A stretch of DNA of 64,000 nucleotides, from assembly GCA_965267535.1 (NCBI GenBank), contig OZ254082.1:4588001-4652000 (forward strand). Direction: 5' to 3'. A model generated the notes under the pieces. It was not told the origin of the DNA and searched no databases. It saw nothing but the letters and a program-made list of their open reading frames with translations. Source of the DNA: CAXBNB01 sp965267535. GTDB lineage: Bacteria; Bacteroidota; Bacteroidia; Cytophagales; Cyclobacteriaceae. Positions 42,161-51,213 of the stretch are shown piece by piece; the first letter of the stretch is position 1, and every line of letters starts with the position of its first letter. The position numbers and the translations under genes are program-made.

Positions 42161-42493
42161 TTATTTGGAAGACCTTTTTATTTTCACCGGATACTGACTG
42201 GTATGAAAAATATCTGTGACGATTATCAATCTATGTATCGGGTGATACTCATATATGATTTTATAACTGGCCTCAACTAAATATCTACTATCCTGACCAA
42301 CATCTGTAAGCAAAGGTTCTTTTTGGCCAGAATCAGGAAAGTTTTTTAACTGTTCTACACGGTCAAAAACTCTAGCAATCAGTTTGTTTGCTTGCTCAGG
42401 GGATTTCTCCTTATAGGTAATGTACGCATGAATTTCGTCCAGACACCCAAGTGCAAAAGGCGTCCAATTAAGGCTTATTTCTTTATTCTGCAT
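42161..42493 (-). CDS. RelE/ParE-family toxin
   Basis: A 110-residue putative toxin, started at the ATG at 42491-42493 (MQNKEISLNWT). The family pattern is clear: an N-terminal strand, a helix pair (FALGCLDEIHAYI ... SPEQANKLIARVFDRVEQLKNFPDSGQ), then strands with RYLVEASYKIIYEY and IVTDIFHTSQYP. ParE toxins poison gyrase, RelE toxins cut mRNA; the last part (DSRYLVEASYKIIY) fits ParE better. It overlaps the antitoxin gene by 11 bases, antitoxin first. Confidence 0.85.
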   Translation of the reverse strand: MQNKEISLNWTPFALGCLDEIHAYITYKEKSPEQANKLIARVFDRVEQLKNFPDSGQKEPLLTDVGQDSRYLVEASYKIIYEYHPIHRLIIVTDIFHTSQYPVKIKRSSK

Positions 42494-42731
42494 TCTTGCT
42501 CGCAAAATACGCCCTGGCTTCTTGCTGACTGATCAAATTATCTTTTTCTATAGCTTCTCTGGACAATTTCTGTCTCTGAAAAAAATCCTCTTTGCTCATT
42601 GACTGTAAGTTTCGCTCATATCTTTTAGCCTTTCCATATGCGAGCATGTTTTTGATCGCCTCGACTAAATGCATGTCTTCCACTTTGTCAAGTTCAGACT
42701 TTATGTATTCTTTTTCGGCTCTTAAGTCCAT
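42483..42731 (-). CDS. Antitoxin partner of the RelE/ParE toxin
   Basis: An 82-residue acidic/helical protein, started at the ATG at 42729-42731 (MDLRAEKEYIKSELDKVED). The end, LSREAIEKDNLISQQEARAYFASKN, is the toxin-wrapping tail typical of small Bacteroidota antitoxins of this kind. The first part is likely to dimerise and bind the promoter DNA. It precedes and overlaps the toxin gene, the standard order for a toxin-antitoxin operon. Confidence 0.8.
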   Translation of the reverse strand: MDLRAEKEYIKSELDKVEDMHLVEAIKNMLAYGKAKRYERNLQSMSKEDFFQRQKLSREAIEKDNLISQQEARAYFASKNAE

Positions 42732-42892
42732 AATGCATTTTCCTTTTTTCAAAGTTAACGATTTGATGGCATTATTGATTTCCCCCCGTTCACAAAACTT
42801 TCGTTCGCCTGTTTTAGGGAGTTGATCCCACTCATTTGATTAGCCAATAGTCTAACCCTGAGCTATCTAAAATAGCAGCGCTACCAAACAAC

Positions 42893-42917
42893 AAAGGCTA
42901 CCCGAAAGGCAGCCTTC
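42893..42917 (-). terminator. Probable terminator after the PUR-like gene
   Basis: AAGGCT pairs with AGCCTT, with a GC-rich inner part, 23 bases past the stop of the PUR-like gene; a T/G-rich tract follows on the minus strand. The stem is imperfect. Confidence 0.45.
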
Positions 42918-42939
42918 AAAAATATTGTTTTTCTTCAGT

Positions 42940-43311
42940 TCAGTCCCACTTGAGCTCGGTATCGTCATCCGAGTCGGTATTGGGTGCGTTTACAGATTCG
43001 CTCTCAGCATAATCTTTGTCACGGTCAAATTCTTCAAAATCCACATCGGGAAGCAAATCATTCTTTACATGATTTACCGTATTGTTCAATGCGTCAACAA
43101 ACTTATTAAAGTCTTCTTTGTACAGAAAGATTTTGTGTTTTTCATAGAAAAAACCTTCTTCACCATCTTTGTACCTTCTCTTGCTTTCGGTAATGGTTAG
43201 GTAATAATCATTTGATCGAGTGGCTTTGATATCAAAAAAATAGGTTCTCTTTCCGGCCCTCACCCTTTCTGAGTATATTTCCTGCCTGTCATTATCCTTG
43301 TGCTCTTCCAC
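42940..43311 (-). CDS. PUR-alpha-like DNA/RNA-binding protein (DUF3276)
   Basis: A 123-residue single PUR-repeat protein with the highly conserved core RVRAGKRTYFFDIKATRSNDYYLTITESKR and FFYEKHKIFLYKEDFNKFVDAL, and an acidic tail. This family is typical of Bacteroidota and spirochaetes (BpuR in Borrelia) and binds single-stranded nucleic acids. The acidic C-terminus (SDDDTELKWD) may limit binding. It is alone on the minus strand, divergent from the DUF58 gene. Confidence 0.92.
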   Translation of the reverse strand: MEEHKDNDRQEIYSERVRAGKRTYFFDIKATRSNDYYLTITESKRRYKDGEEGFFYEKHKIFLYKEDFNKFVDALNNTVNHVKNDLLPDVDFEEFDRDKDYAESESVNAPNTDSDDDTELKWD

Positions 43312-43545
43312 TTTTAGTCTTTTTTATGCGTTTGAAGTTAGATTTTGCGTTTTCTTTTATTATTAAAACGTTTAAATATAGTATAATTTGGAATACAAAA
43401 ACAATTTGACTAAACATAATCACAATATCTTTTTGGTTAGTTCATCTTTATTTCTTAAATACCCCCGCTAAAAGGCCATCTTCATTAAATTGCGCGTGCG
43501 GCAAAAAGATCCCTTTTCTACAACCTATTTTGACATATCGCCTAC

Positions 43546-44451
43546 ATGAAACTCGACATAGACAAACTCAAGGAATTTTCTAATATCGAACTTCTGGCTC
43601 GCCAGTTAGTGGAGGGATTTATTACAGGTCTGCACAAGTCTCCCTACCACGGTTTTTCGGTAGAGTTTGCCGAGCACCGACTCTACAACTACGGCGAGAG
43701 CACCCGCCATATCGACTGGAAAGTATATGCCAAAACCGATCGCCTATATACCAAACGCTACGAAGAGGAAACCAACCTGCGGTGCTTCATGGTACTCGAC
43801 AACTCGTCTTCCATGTACTACCCCGAACCCGGACACGACAAAATCAAATTTTCTATCATGGCTGCTGCTGCCCTCGCTTTTTTGCTTCAAAAACAACGCG
43901 ATGCAGTAGGGCTTTACACTTTCTCGGACAACATAGAAGTACAAACCGAAATAAAATCTACCGCTACCCATGTACACAAGCTGCTGATCGAATTGCAAAA
44001 AGTATTTGACGGCCCCAAGACAAGTAAAAAAACAGACGTACCTGCTGTCCTTCATCAGATAGCCCGCAAAATACACAAGCGATCGCTGGTCATAATTTTT
44101 AGCGATATGTTTCAAAATGCCAGCAAACAGGAAGAGATGTTTACAGCCCTGCAGCACCTCAAGCACAACAAACACGAAGTGTTGCTCTTTCATGTGAATG
44201 ACAAGCGTACCGAGCTCGATTTTGAATTTGACGACCGCCCCTACAAATTTCATGATCTGGAAACCGGCGATGTATTAAAGCTGACCCCCACCGAAATAAA
44301 GCAGGCCTACCAGCACAAGATGAAAGCCTATTATAAGGAGTTGTTTTTGAAATGCTCACAACTCAAGATCGATTTTGTAGAGGCAGATATACACGACAGC
44401 TTCGACAAAATTCTAAGTGCCTTTCTGATCAAGCGAAGCAAAATGAAATAA
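43546..44451 (+). CDS. DUF58 domain protein
   Basis: A 301-residue protein with the DUF58 motif (EFAEHRLYNYGESTRHIDWKVYAKTDRLYTKRY near residue 45) followed by a von Willebrand A-like region with an intact metal site (MVLDNSSSMYY near residue 85) and IIFSDMF near residue 180. DUF58 proteins usually sit with MoxR AAA ATPases and VWA membrane proteins and act as chaperone-like assembly factors. Here no moxR gene is adjacent, so its partner is elsewhere. Confidence 0.9.
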   Translation: MKLDIDKLKEFSNIELLARQLVEGFITGLHKSPYHGFSVEFAEHRLYNYGESTRHIDWKVYAKTDRLYTKRYEEETNLRCFMVLDNSSSMYYPEPGHDKIKFSIMAAAALAFLLQKQRDAVGLYTFSDNIEVQTEIKSTATHVHKLLIELQKVFDGPKTSKKTDVPAVLHQIARKIHKRSLVIIFSDMFQNASKQEEMFTALQHLKHNKHEVLLFHVNDKRTELDFEFDDRPYKFHDLETGDVLKLTPTEIKQAYQHKMKAYYKELFLKCSQLKIDFVEADIHDSFDKILSAFLIKRSKMK

Positions 44452-44707
44452 ACCTCCCTGTCGTAAAACTGTACTATAAATAGATCGACCAACGTACATA
44501 ACCTACACGTAACACGCTCATTTATAACACCCAAAACAGTCTCTGCCGTTTTTTTACCTAGCCGCATCCTATTTTCACCAGCAGGGCGGTTTGTGTTTTT
44601 TTGTTATTTTCAAAAAAGACAAAAACAATCATTACTATAACATAATCTTACCATTACCTCCATTTAACAAATGGCCTCCATTATTGTAGGTGACAAATCA
44701 CCTGCCA

Positions 44708-47356
44708 ATGGATTACCCCTTCAAAAAACCATTTCACCACGAACTGGTCGCTGAGCTAAACAGCTTCACTGCCCAACAAGCCACTCGATTTCCAGCCAAA
44801 GACATTCTCAAAATGGACATGCACTGCCACGACTACAACAGTGACGTGCCCGACGAGCTAATAGGCAGGATACTAAAAGCCCCCGAAACCTGGCTACCTA
44901 CCGAGCGTCTGCTCGATACGCTAAAAAAACGAGGTTGTGATGCTTTCACCATTACCAATCACAACAACGCCCGCTCCTGCTACGAGCAGCAAGACAAAGG
45001 GCTGGACATACTCACTGCCGCCGAGTTTAGCTGTATGGTGCCCGACTTCAAGGTGGGCATACACGTGCTCACTTATGGTTTTAGCCCGGAGCAGGAGGTA
45101 AAACTCAACAAACTGCGAAAAAACATTTACGACTTTCAGGAATACACCTGCGAGCACGACATACCCACCATATGGGCGCATCCCCTCTACCACTATACTG
45201 CCGGAGTGCCCCCCTATCGCTTTTTCAAAAAAATGGCCTTGCTGTTTGAGCGCTTCGAGGTGATAAATGGCCAACGCGACACCTGGCAAAACATGCTCAC
45301 CAAATCGTGGATAGAAAGCCTGGATGAAGAGGCCATTGACAACCTGATGAAAGAGACCGGTCTGGACTCCAGACACTATTGCCGCAACATTTACAAAAAA
45401 TCTATGTCGGCAGGGTCAGATAGCCACATGGGTATATTTTCCGGGCTTACCGGTTCGTACCTCTACGTACCCAACCTGGCAAATAAAAAAGAACGTACTC
45501 CGCTCTCCGAGCTGGCGCTGGAGGCCATCAAAAAAGGAAATATAGCTCCCTATGGCACCCATAGCAGCTATGAAAAAATGACCATCGCATTTCTGGACTA
45601 TGTGTGTCAGATAGCTCTGTATCACAAAGATCCGGGCATGATGCGGATCATGCTGCACCGTGGCAAAACCAAAGACAAAATACAGGCACTGTTTCTCTCC
45701 AATGCTTTTGCAGAGCTTCGCAGACACAAAACCACCATGCGCTTTGTCGAGCTGTTTCACAATTGTTTTGCAGGTATCAAGCCACATTTTGCCAAGCGGT
45801 GGCTCGTATCCAAGGCATACAAGCCGGTATTTGATGAAGCCATGGCCATAGCCGATACCACTCAAAAAGACCCTGACAATCTGGTCGAATCCTTTGAAGA
45901 ATCTATTTTTTCGATCAGCAACCAACTGAATACCATACTGTCTGAGCGGCTAAGCAAAAAAATAGAAAAACTAAATACGGATGCCAACTGGAAAGGGCTC
46001 ACTCCCGAAAAGCTGATAGAGCAGGTAGAAATGCCCAGCGAGATTCGCAAACTATGGGGCAATAGCAGCAGCGACAAAACCCTGCCCGACATGGGCAAAT
46101 TTCTCGACGGGCTTTCCTTTCCCTTTCTGGCTTCAAATTTTATTCTGGCGGCCAACTTTACCAGCACCAAAGTGCTCTACAATACCCGTCCTTTGCTGGA
46201 GGAGTTTTCTCAGAAAATAAAAAAGTTTGAACATCCCAAAAAGATGCTTTGGCTAACCGACACCTACGAAGACAAAAACGGAGTGTCTATGGTATTGCAG
46301 TCGATGCACAAAAAAATAAAGGACCAAAACCTGCCCATAGACATACTGGTGTGCAGCAACAGCCTGCAACCTGACGATCACCTGATCGTGCGGCAGCCGC
46401 TTTCTGAGTTTAATTTGCCTTTTTATCAAAATCAGCCCATTCGAGTACCCAACATGCTGGACATCCACCGTGTATTTCTGGAGGGCGAGTACGACCGCAT
46501 CATGTGCAGTACCGAAGGACCTATGGGGCTGGTGGCTCTTTATCTCAAAAACGCCTACAACGTGCCCTGCTACCACTACCTCCACACCGATTGGATTACT
46601 TTTTCGAAAAAGGTATTTGGCTTTGACCCAGACAATGTGAGTCGTGTCAGACGCTTTCTTAGAGCTTATTACAAAAAATTCGACAAGCTTTTTGTACTCA
46701 ACAAAGACCAACAAAAGTGGCTCAAAAGCAAAAACATGGGTTTCAAACCCTCTAATGTACTGCGTACCGCGCACTGGGTAGAAGATATTTTTACCCCTCA
46801 AAAAACCAACAAAACCAACGCTTTTGGTATAGACAACCACAAACCGGTACTGCTCTATGCCGGCAGAGTAAGCAAAGAAAAAGGCGTAATGGAGCTGCCG
46901 GAAGTTTTTGCCAGGGTAAAAGCCCGAATCCCGGATGTAGAACTGGTGATTGCCGGAAAAGGACCCGCAGAAGAAGAACTCCAAAAGGCTCTGCCCGACG
47001 CTAAATACCTTGGATGGGTAGATCACAACCTTCTTCCGCAACTGTACTCAGCTGCCGACCTGCTTTTACTCCCCTCTAAATTCGATACGTTCAGTGTAGT
47101 AGTGCTCGAGGCTATTAGCTGTGGATTGCCCGTAATGGCCTACAACATCATGGGCCCGAAAGACATCATCAAAAAAGATGAGAATGGTTTTTTAGTAAAA
47201 AAGCAATCCGAAATGTCCGCCAAAATCATCAAATACCTCAAAGACACGGACATGCAACGAGACTTTAAAAAATCGGCACTTAAAAGAGCCAAACGCTATA
47301 AATCTGAAACGATACTCCATGAATTACTTTACGAAACAGGACTCCACGCCAGTTGA
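44708..47356 (+). CDS. PHP-domain/GT4 glycosyltransferase fusion
   Basis: An 882-residue two-enzyme protein, read from the ATG at 44708 (MDYPFKKP); a GTG at 44690 is possible. Residues about 30-270 are a PHP domain: HxH in MDMHCHDY (39, 41), TITNHNN near 85, Glu in TAAEFSC, His in WAHPLYHY and the DxH of SAGSDSH, so the metal site looks complete. A helical middle of about 250 residues is unknown. From about 525 the chain is a GT4 transferase with two Rossmann halves (GRVSKEKGVMELPEVFAR, LLLLPSKFDTFSVVVLEAISCGLPV). It may make and dephosphorylate a glucoside. It overlaps the GH13 gene by 38 bases. Confidence 0.85.
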   Translation: MDYPFKKPFHHELVAELNSFTAQQATRFPAKDILKMDMHCHDYNSDVPDELIGRILKAPETWLPTERLLDTLKKRGCDAFTITNHNNARSCYEQQDKGLDILTAAEFSCMVPDFKVGIHVLTYGFSPEQEVKLNKLRKNIYDFQEYTCEHDIPTIWAHPLYHYTAGVPPYRFFKKMALLFERFEVINGQRDTWQNMLTKSWIESLDEEAIDNLMKETGLDSRHYCRNIYKKSMSAGSDSHMGIFSGLTGSYLYVPNLANKKERTPLSELALEAIKKGNIAPYGTHSSYEKMTIAFLDYVCQIALYHKDPGMMRIMLHRGKTKDKIQALFLSNAFAELRRHKTTMRFVELFHNCFAGIKPHFAKRWLVSKAYKPVFDEAMAIADTTQKDPDNLVESFEESIFSISNQLNTILSERLSKKIEKLNTDANWKGLTPEKLIEQVEMPSEIRKLWGNSSSDKTLPDMGKFLDGLSFPFLASNFILAANFTSTKVLYNTRPLLEEFSQKIKKFEHPKKMLWLTDTYEDKNGVSMVLQSMHKKIKDQNLPIDILVCSNSLQPDDHLIVRQPLSEFNLPFYQNQPIRVPNMLDIHRVFLEGEYDRIMCSTEGPMGLVALYLKNAYNVPCYHYLHTDWITFSKKVFGFDPDNVSRVRRFLRAYYKKFDKLFVLNKDQQKWLKSKNMGFKPSNVLRTAHWVEDIFTPQKTNKTNAFGIDNHKPVLLYAGRVSKEKGVMELPEVFARVKARIPDVELVIAGKGPAEEELQKALPDAKYLGWVDHNLLPQLYSAADLLLLPSKFDTFSVVVLEAISCGLPVMAYNIMGPKDIIKKDENGFLVKKQSEMSAKIIKYLKDTDMQRDFKKSALKRAKRYKSETILHELLYETGLHAS

Positions 47357-48989
47357 TGAGGGAGACGACACAGTCCTGAAAAGGCCCGTAAAAGAAGATT
47401 GGACATGGTGGAAACACGGCGTTTTTTACCATATCTACACACAGAGCTTTTACGACAGCAACGGCGATGGCATAGGCGACTTGCAGGGCATCATACAAAA
47501 ACTCGACTACCTCGAATCTCTCGGGATTGATGCTATCTGGCTATCGCCCATATACTCCTCGCCCATGCACGACAGTGGGTACGACGTGAGCGACTACCGT
47601 AGTATCGACAGGGTATTTGGTTCTATGTCGGATTTCAAACAGCTCATTTTCGAGTGCCATACCCGTGGCATTCGTCTCATTCTGGACATGATCATGAACC
47701 ACACTTCGGTTGACCACCCCTGGTTCAGGCAATCGCGCTCAGACAAAACCAACCCAAAACGCGACTGGTACATCTGGAAAGACGGTAAAAAAGGCAGTCC
47801 TCCCAACAACTGGAAGTCTGCTTTTGGAGGCAGTGCCTGGCAATACGACGAACTTACGGGACAATACTACCTCCATTCGTTTCTGAAAGAACAACCCGAC
47901 CTGAACTGGCGCAGCAAAAGCCTGCGGAAAAAGTTTTTTGAGGAGATAAAATACTGGCTCGACATGGGTGTAGACGGCTTTCGGCTGGATGCCATCAATA
48001 TGATTGGCAAGGACAAGCATTTTCGAGACAACCCCGGCCCACTCGGATGGTTCAATCTGGGCGAAAATCTACTCAACCGCAACGCTCCCCGCTCGCATAA
48101 AATCGTACGCAAGCTGCGCAAACTCATGAACAGCTACGACGACAAAATCATAGTAGGGGAGATTTTTGCACCTCCACCGGGGAGCCCCAAAATAGCGGCC
48201 AGCTACCTGGGCAATGGCGAAAATCAATTGCACATGGCTTTTGATTTTTCGCTCATATTTCAGCGGTGGAGCGCCACACACTACTACAAGGCTATAGAAA
48301 ACTGGTACCGCCAAATACCTAAAAAGGGATGGCCAAGCTTTGTCTTTTCTAATCACGACCTGTTCAGAAGCAAAAACAGGCTGGGGGTAGGCAAAAACAA
48401 AGAAGACAAGGCCCGATTGATGGCCGTACTGCTACTCACTCTCCGAGGCACGCCCTTTATCTACTATGGCGAAGAACTGGGTATGGAAAATGCCAAAATA
48501 AGCAAGGACGAAATTGTAGACCCGCTCGGCAAAAAGTACTGGCCCCTGTTTGCCGGCAGAGATATGGCTCGCACTCCCATGCAATGGACAAACGACCGAT
48601 ATGCTGGCTTTTCTTCGTTTGAACCCTGGCTACCGGTGCATAAAAACTTTGAAACGATTAACATTCAAAACCTTGAAAACGAACAGGGGTCAATATTGAA
48701 CCTGTACAAAAAGCTGATTCAGCTGCGCAGAGATTATCCATCACTGAGCATGGGCGAATGGAAACCCAAAATAAAAGGAGAAAATGGGCTGATTTCATAC
48801 TACCGCATCTACAAAAACAGAAAAATACAGGTTATTCTCAATTTTACAGGAAATAAAAAAACCTATAAAAATGGGAAAGAGGTATTTTGGAAAGTACTCT
48901 TATCTACGCAACGCAGACAAACCAATGACGTAGATTTTAATCATTTTGAATTGCTGCCTTACGAGGGGATAATACTCAAGCTTTTATAA
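47319..48989 (+). CDS. GH13 alpha-glucosidase/alpha-glycosyl hydrolase
   Basis: A 556-residue GH13 enzyme of the oligo-1,6-glucosidase/sucrose-acting branch. The catalytic residues are in place: nucleophile Asp224 in GFRLDAIN, acid/base Glu281 in IVGEIFAPP, and Asp347 in FSNHDLFR; the domain B entry (DMIMNHTSVDHPWF) is near residue 125. No signal peptide, so cytoplasmic. It starts inside the 3' end of the PHP/GT4 gene (38-base overlap), which argues for coupled production. It may act on the same glucoside that the partner makes, as hydrolase or phosphorylase. Confidence 0.92.
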   Translation: MNYFTKQDSTPVDEGDDTVLKRPVKEDWTWWKHGVFYHIYTQSFYDSNGDGIGDLQGIIQKLDYLESLGIDAIWLSPIYSSPMHDSGYDVSDYRSIDRVFGSMSDFKQLIFECHTRGIRLILDMIMNHTSVDHPWFRQSRSDKTNPKRDWYIWKDGKKGSPPNNWKSAFGGSAWQYDELTGQYYLHSFLKEQPDLNWRSKSLRKKFFEEIKYWLDMGVDGFRLDAINMIGKDKHFRDNPGPLGWFNLGENLLNRNAPRSHKIVRKLRKLMNSYDDKIIVGEIFAPPPGSPKIAASYLGNGENQLHMAFDFSLIFQRWSATHYYKAIENWYRQIPKKGWPSFVFSNHDLFRSKNRLGVGKNKEDKARLMAVLLLTLRGTPFIYYGEELGMENAKISKDEIVDPLGKKYWPLFAGRDMARTPMQWTNDRYAGFSSFEPWLPVHKNFETINIQNLENEQGSILNLYKKLIQLRRDYPSLSMGEWKPKIKGENGLISYYRIYKNRKIQVILNFTGNKKTYKNGKEVFWKVLLSTQRRQTNDVDFNHFELLPYEGIILKLL

Positions 48990-49221
48990 CGACACTGATC
49001 TGATTAAGCTCCATAAAGAAGGGGCAGCCACATTTAATTGCTACGACCTATAGCAACCGTTAATAATTTGAGTATGATATGGGAGAAGCCACACGCATCA
49101 GCGAAAAGTTATTTCCATGTTCTACAGTTCTACATGCAATGTCCCTTGATACAGGTACTCCGTGGTTCAATCGATGCAAACAAATGAGTATATTGCTACT
49201 TTATCCAAACACACACCCAAT

Positions 49222-50220
49222 ATGAACAAACAACTGATAGTAGCCAAAAGACCTGTAGGATTGCCCGACGCATCTACCTGGACACTCCGCCAAAGCGACC
49301 TACCCGAAATCCAGGAAGGACAGGCATTGATCAAAGTGCACTATGTATCGTTGGATCCTGCTATGCGAGGCTGGCTCAACGAATCCAAATCGTATATAGA
49401 ACCTGTAAGTATAGGCGATGTAATGCGTGCCGGCACAGTAGGGGAAGTGGTGGCTTCTAAAAACGACCAAATGCCTGAAGGAGCCTTCTTTTCCGGCTGG
49501 GGTGGCGTGCAGCAGTATGTGGCTACCGACGGCAAAGGATGGCACCCCGTAGATCCTAAACTAGCCCCCCTGCCTCTGTACATTGGCACACTGGGTATGC
49601 CGGGCATGACGGCCTACTTTGGCCTGCTCGACATAGGCCAGCCCAAAGAAGGTGAAACCGTAGTAGTATCTGGTGCTGCGGGTGCTGTAGGCAGCCTCGT
49701 GGGGCAAATTGCGAAAATAAAGGGGTGTCGGGTAGTAGGTATAGCCGGAGGCAAAGACAAATGCAACTACCTGACCAGCGAGCTCGGCTTTGATGAAGCC
49801 ATAGACTATAAAGAAGGCAAAGTAAAGACAGCTCTTCACACACTTTGCCCGGAAGGCATAGATGTGTACTTCGACAATGTGGGTGGTGAAATCCTCGATG
49901 CTGTGCTCACCAAAATCAACATGAAAGCCAGAATAGTGATATGTGGCGCCATATCCCAATACAACAATACTACTCCCATAAAAGGCCCGTCAAACTATCT
50001 CTCCCTACTCGTAAACAGAGCCAGAATGGAGGGTATGGTGGTATTCGACTTTGCGCCTCGATACGGGGAGGCAGCCCGACAAATGGCGGGGTGGCTACAA
50101 AGCGGTCAATTAAAATCGAAAGAACATATCGTAGATGGCATTGAAAATTTCCACGATGCTTTTCTGAGGCTTTTTTCCGGAGAAAAACTGGGCAAGTTGG
50201 TTTTGAAGGTCATCGATTAG
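49222..50220 (+). CDS. NADP-dependent medium-chain reductase (alkenal/one, CurA-like)
   Basis: A 332-residue zinc-independent member of the medium-chain dehydrogenase/reductase superfamily, started at the ATG at 49222. N-terminal marks KRPVGLPDASTWTLRQSDLP and VHYVSLDPAMRGWLNE match the leukotriene B4 12-hydroxydehydrogenase/prostaglandin reductase-like group (YncB/CurA). The nucleotide-binding loop is SGAAGAVGSLVGQIAK near residue 150. It reduces alpha,beta-unsaturated carbonyls with NADPH and so may detoxify lipid aldehydes. No neighbour suggests more. Confidence 0.92.
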   Translation: MNKQLIVAKRPVGLPDASTWTLRQSDLPEIQEGQALIKVHYVSLDPAMRGWLNESKSYIEPVSIGDVMRAGTVGEVVASKNDQMPEGAFFSGWGGVQQYVATDGKGWHPVDPKLAPLPLYIGTLGMPGMTAYFGLLDIGQPKEGETVVVSGAAGAVGSLVGQIAKIKGCRVVGIAGGKDKCNYLTSELGFDEAIDYKEGKVKTALHTLCPEGIDVYFDNVGGEILDAVLTKINMKARIVICGAISQYNNTTPIKGPSNYLSLLVNRARMEGMVVFDFAPRYGEAARQMAGWLQSGQLKSKEHIVDGIENFHDAFLRLFSGEKLGKLVLKVID

Positions 50221-50229
50221 GTTAAAACT

Positions 50230-50266
50230 CCATGAAACAGCTTCCTTCGAGTTGCCTGTTTCATGG
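50230..50266 (+). terminator. Hairpin after the reductase gene
   Basis: An 11-bp perfect stem (CCATGAAACAG / CTGTTTCATGG) over a 15-base loop, 9 bases past the stop; a weak T-tract appears only a dozen bases later. Confidence 0.5.
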
Positions 50267-50502
50267 ATCAGATTACTTTTTCTGTAAAAGCTTTTAATGT
50301 TAGGTCAACAAAGGGCTCGCAAAACTCCATACTGAAACCAAAAATCAATTTCCAGGTCTTCAATCGCGTGATAAGTGGGGTGTCTGTATTTTAGGAACTC
50401 AAAAACTATAACTATATCCTACTGCTATACACGTTGATTCACTTGTCACATGCAAAAACGAAACTACAAGGAAGTGCCGGTTTGGTACTGGAATTTAATT
50501 GG

Positions 50503-50533
50503 GAAAAACCAGGGTTCAGAGGGACTGAACCCC
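50503..50533 (-). terminator. Intrinsic terminator of the YHYH/MORN/SCO1 operon
   Basis: GGGTTCAG and CTGAACCC (50512-50519, 50525-50532) form a stem over a five-base loop; on the minus strand TTTTT follows, about 30 bases past the SCO1 stop. Confidence 0.7.
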
Positions 50534-50562
50534 GATTTTAATTCAACCAGCTATGGAATCTT

Positions 50563-51213
50563 TCACAACAATGTGTGTATATCGTCTATCATGCGTTTCA
50601 TATCCAGGCGTATAGTGCCGTTGTATATGCCACGTATTCTTCTTTTTTGATCTATCAGGAAAACATTTTCTGTGTGCAGAAAGTCTTCATTGGATGTCAG
50701 GCTCTTACCAAAACCTTCATCCGCAAAATACGACTCCCGGGCTATTTGATAAATTTCCGCCTGATTGCCGGTTACTAAATGCCACTGCCTGCTATTTATG
50801 TCATTCAGGGCTGCATATTCTGCCAACCGCTGAACAGAATCTGCCCAGGGCATCACGGTATGCGATAGTATTTTTACCCGCTCATCGTTACTGAATTTTT
50901 CCTGCACAAGTGTCAGGTTGTTGGTCATTCTCCGGCATACATTTGGACACAGCGTAAAGAAAAAATTAGTAACATAGATTTTGTCCTCAAAGGTTTTGTG
51001 AGTGACAGTGTCTCCACTTTGATTTACAAATTGAAAATCCGGAATGGTATGAATGCCGGCATATTTTTCATCTTGCTCGTCTATCCACTCCGGAGTAAAA
51101 GTAGCCTCACTGTAGTAGGGCAGTTCCAACTCAGCTTTTTGTTTAGTGTCATAGCAGGCCAAAGTCAAAACACCCACTACAGTTACTACTATTATGTTCT
51201 TTATTATCTTCAT
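50563..51213 (-). CDS. SCO1/SenC family copper-binding lipoprotein
   Basis: A 216-residue thioredoxin-fold protein with a lipoprotein signal (LTLACYD, Cys near residue 20). The copper ligands are intact: CxxxC in FFFTLCPNVCRRM near residue 90 and the distal His in FLHTENVFLID near residue 187. SCO proteins deliver copper to the Cu-A site of cytochrome oxidase or keep its thiols reduced. The start codon overlaps the MORN gene stop as ATGA, so the two are translationally coupled, in an operon headed by the YHYH protein. Confidence 0.92.
   Translation of the reverse strand: MKIIKNIIVVTVVGVLTLACYDTKQKAELELPYYSEATFTPEWIDEQDEKYAGIHTIPDFQFVNQSGDTVTHKTFEDKIYVTNFFFTLCPNVCRRMTNNLTLVQEKFSNDERVKILSHTVMPWADSVQRLAEYAALNDINSRQWHLVTGNQAEIYQIARESYFADEGFGKSLTSNEDFLHTENVFLIDQKRRIRGIYNGTIRLDMKRMIDDIHTLL

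Larger units (their letters stand above)
50221..50562. other. Convergent intergenic region with two hairpins
   Basis: This 342-base gap between convergent genes holds CCATGAAACAG/CTGTTTCATGG (50230-50240, 50256-50266), a stem just past the reductase stop without a strong T-run, and the minus-strand terminator at 50503-50533. In the middle I see no coding sequence. Confidence 0.6.

Noticed and set aside
46253..47041. 262-residue open frame antisense to the GT4 domain
   Set aside because: It follows the third-position pattern of the real gene and is rich in Val, Phe and His without any domain.
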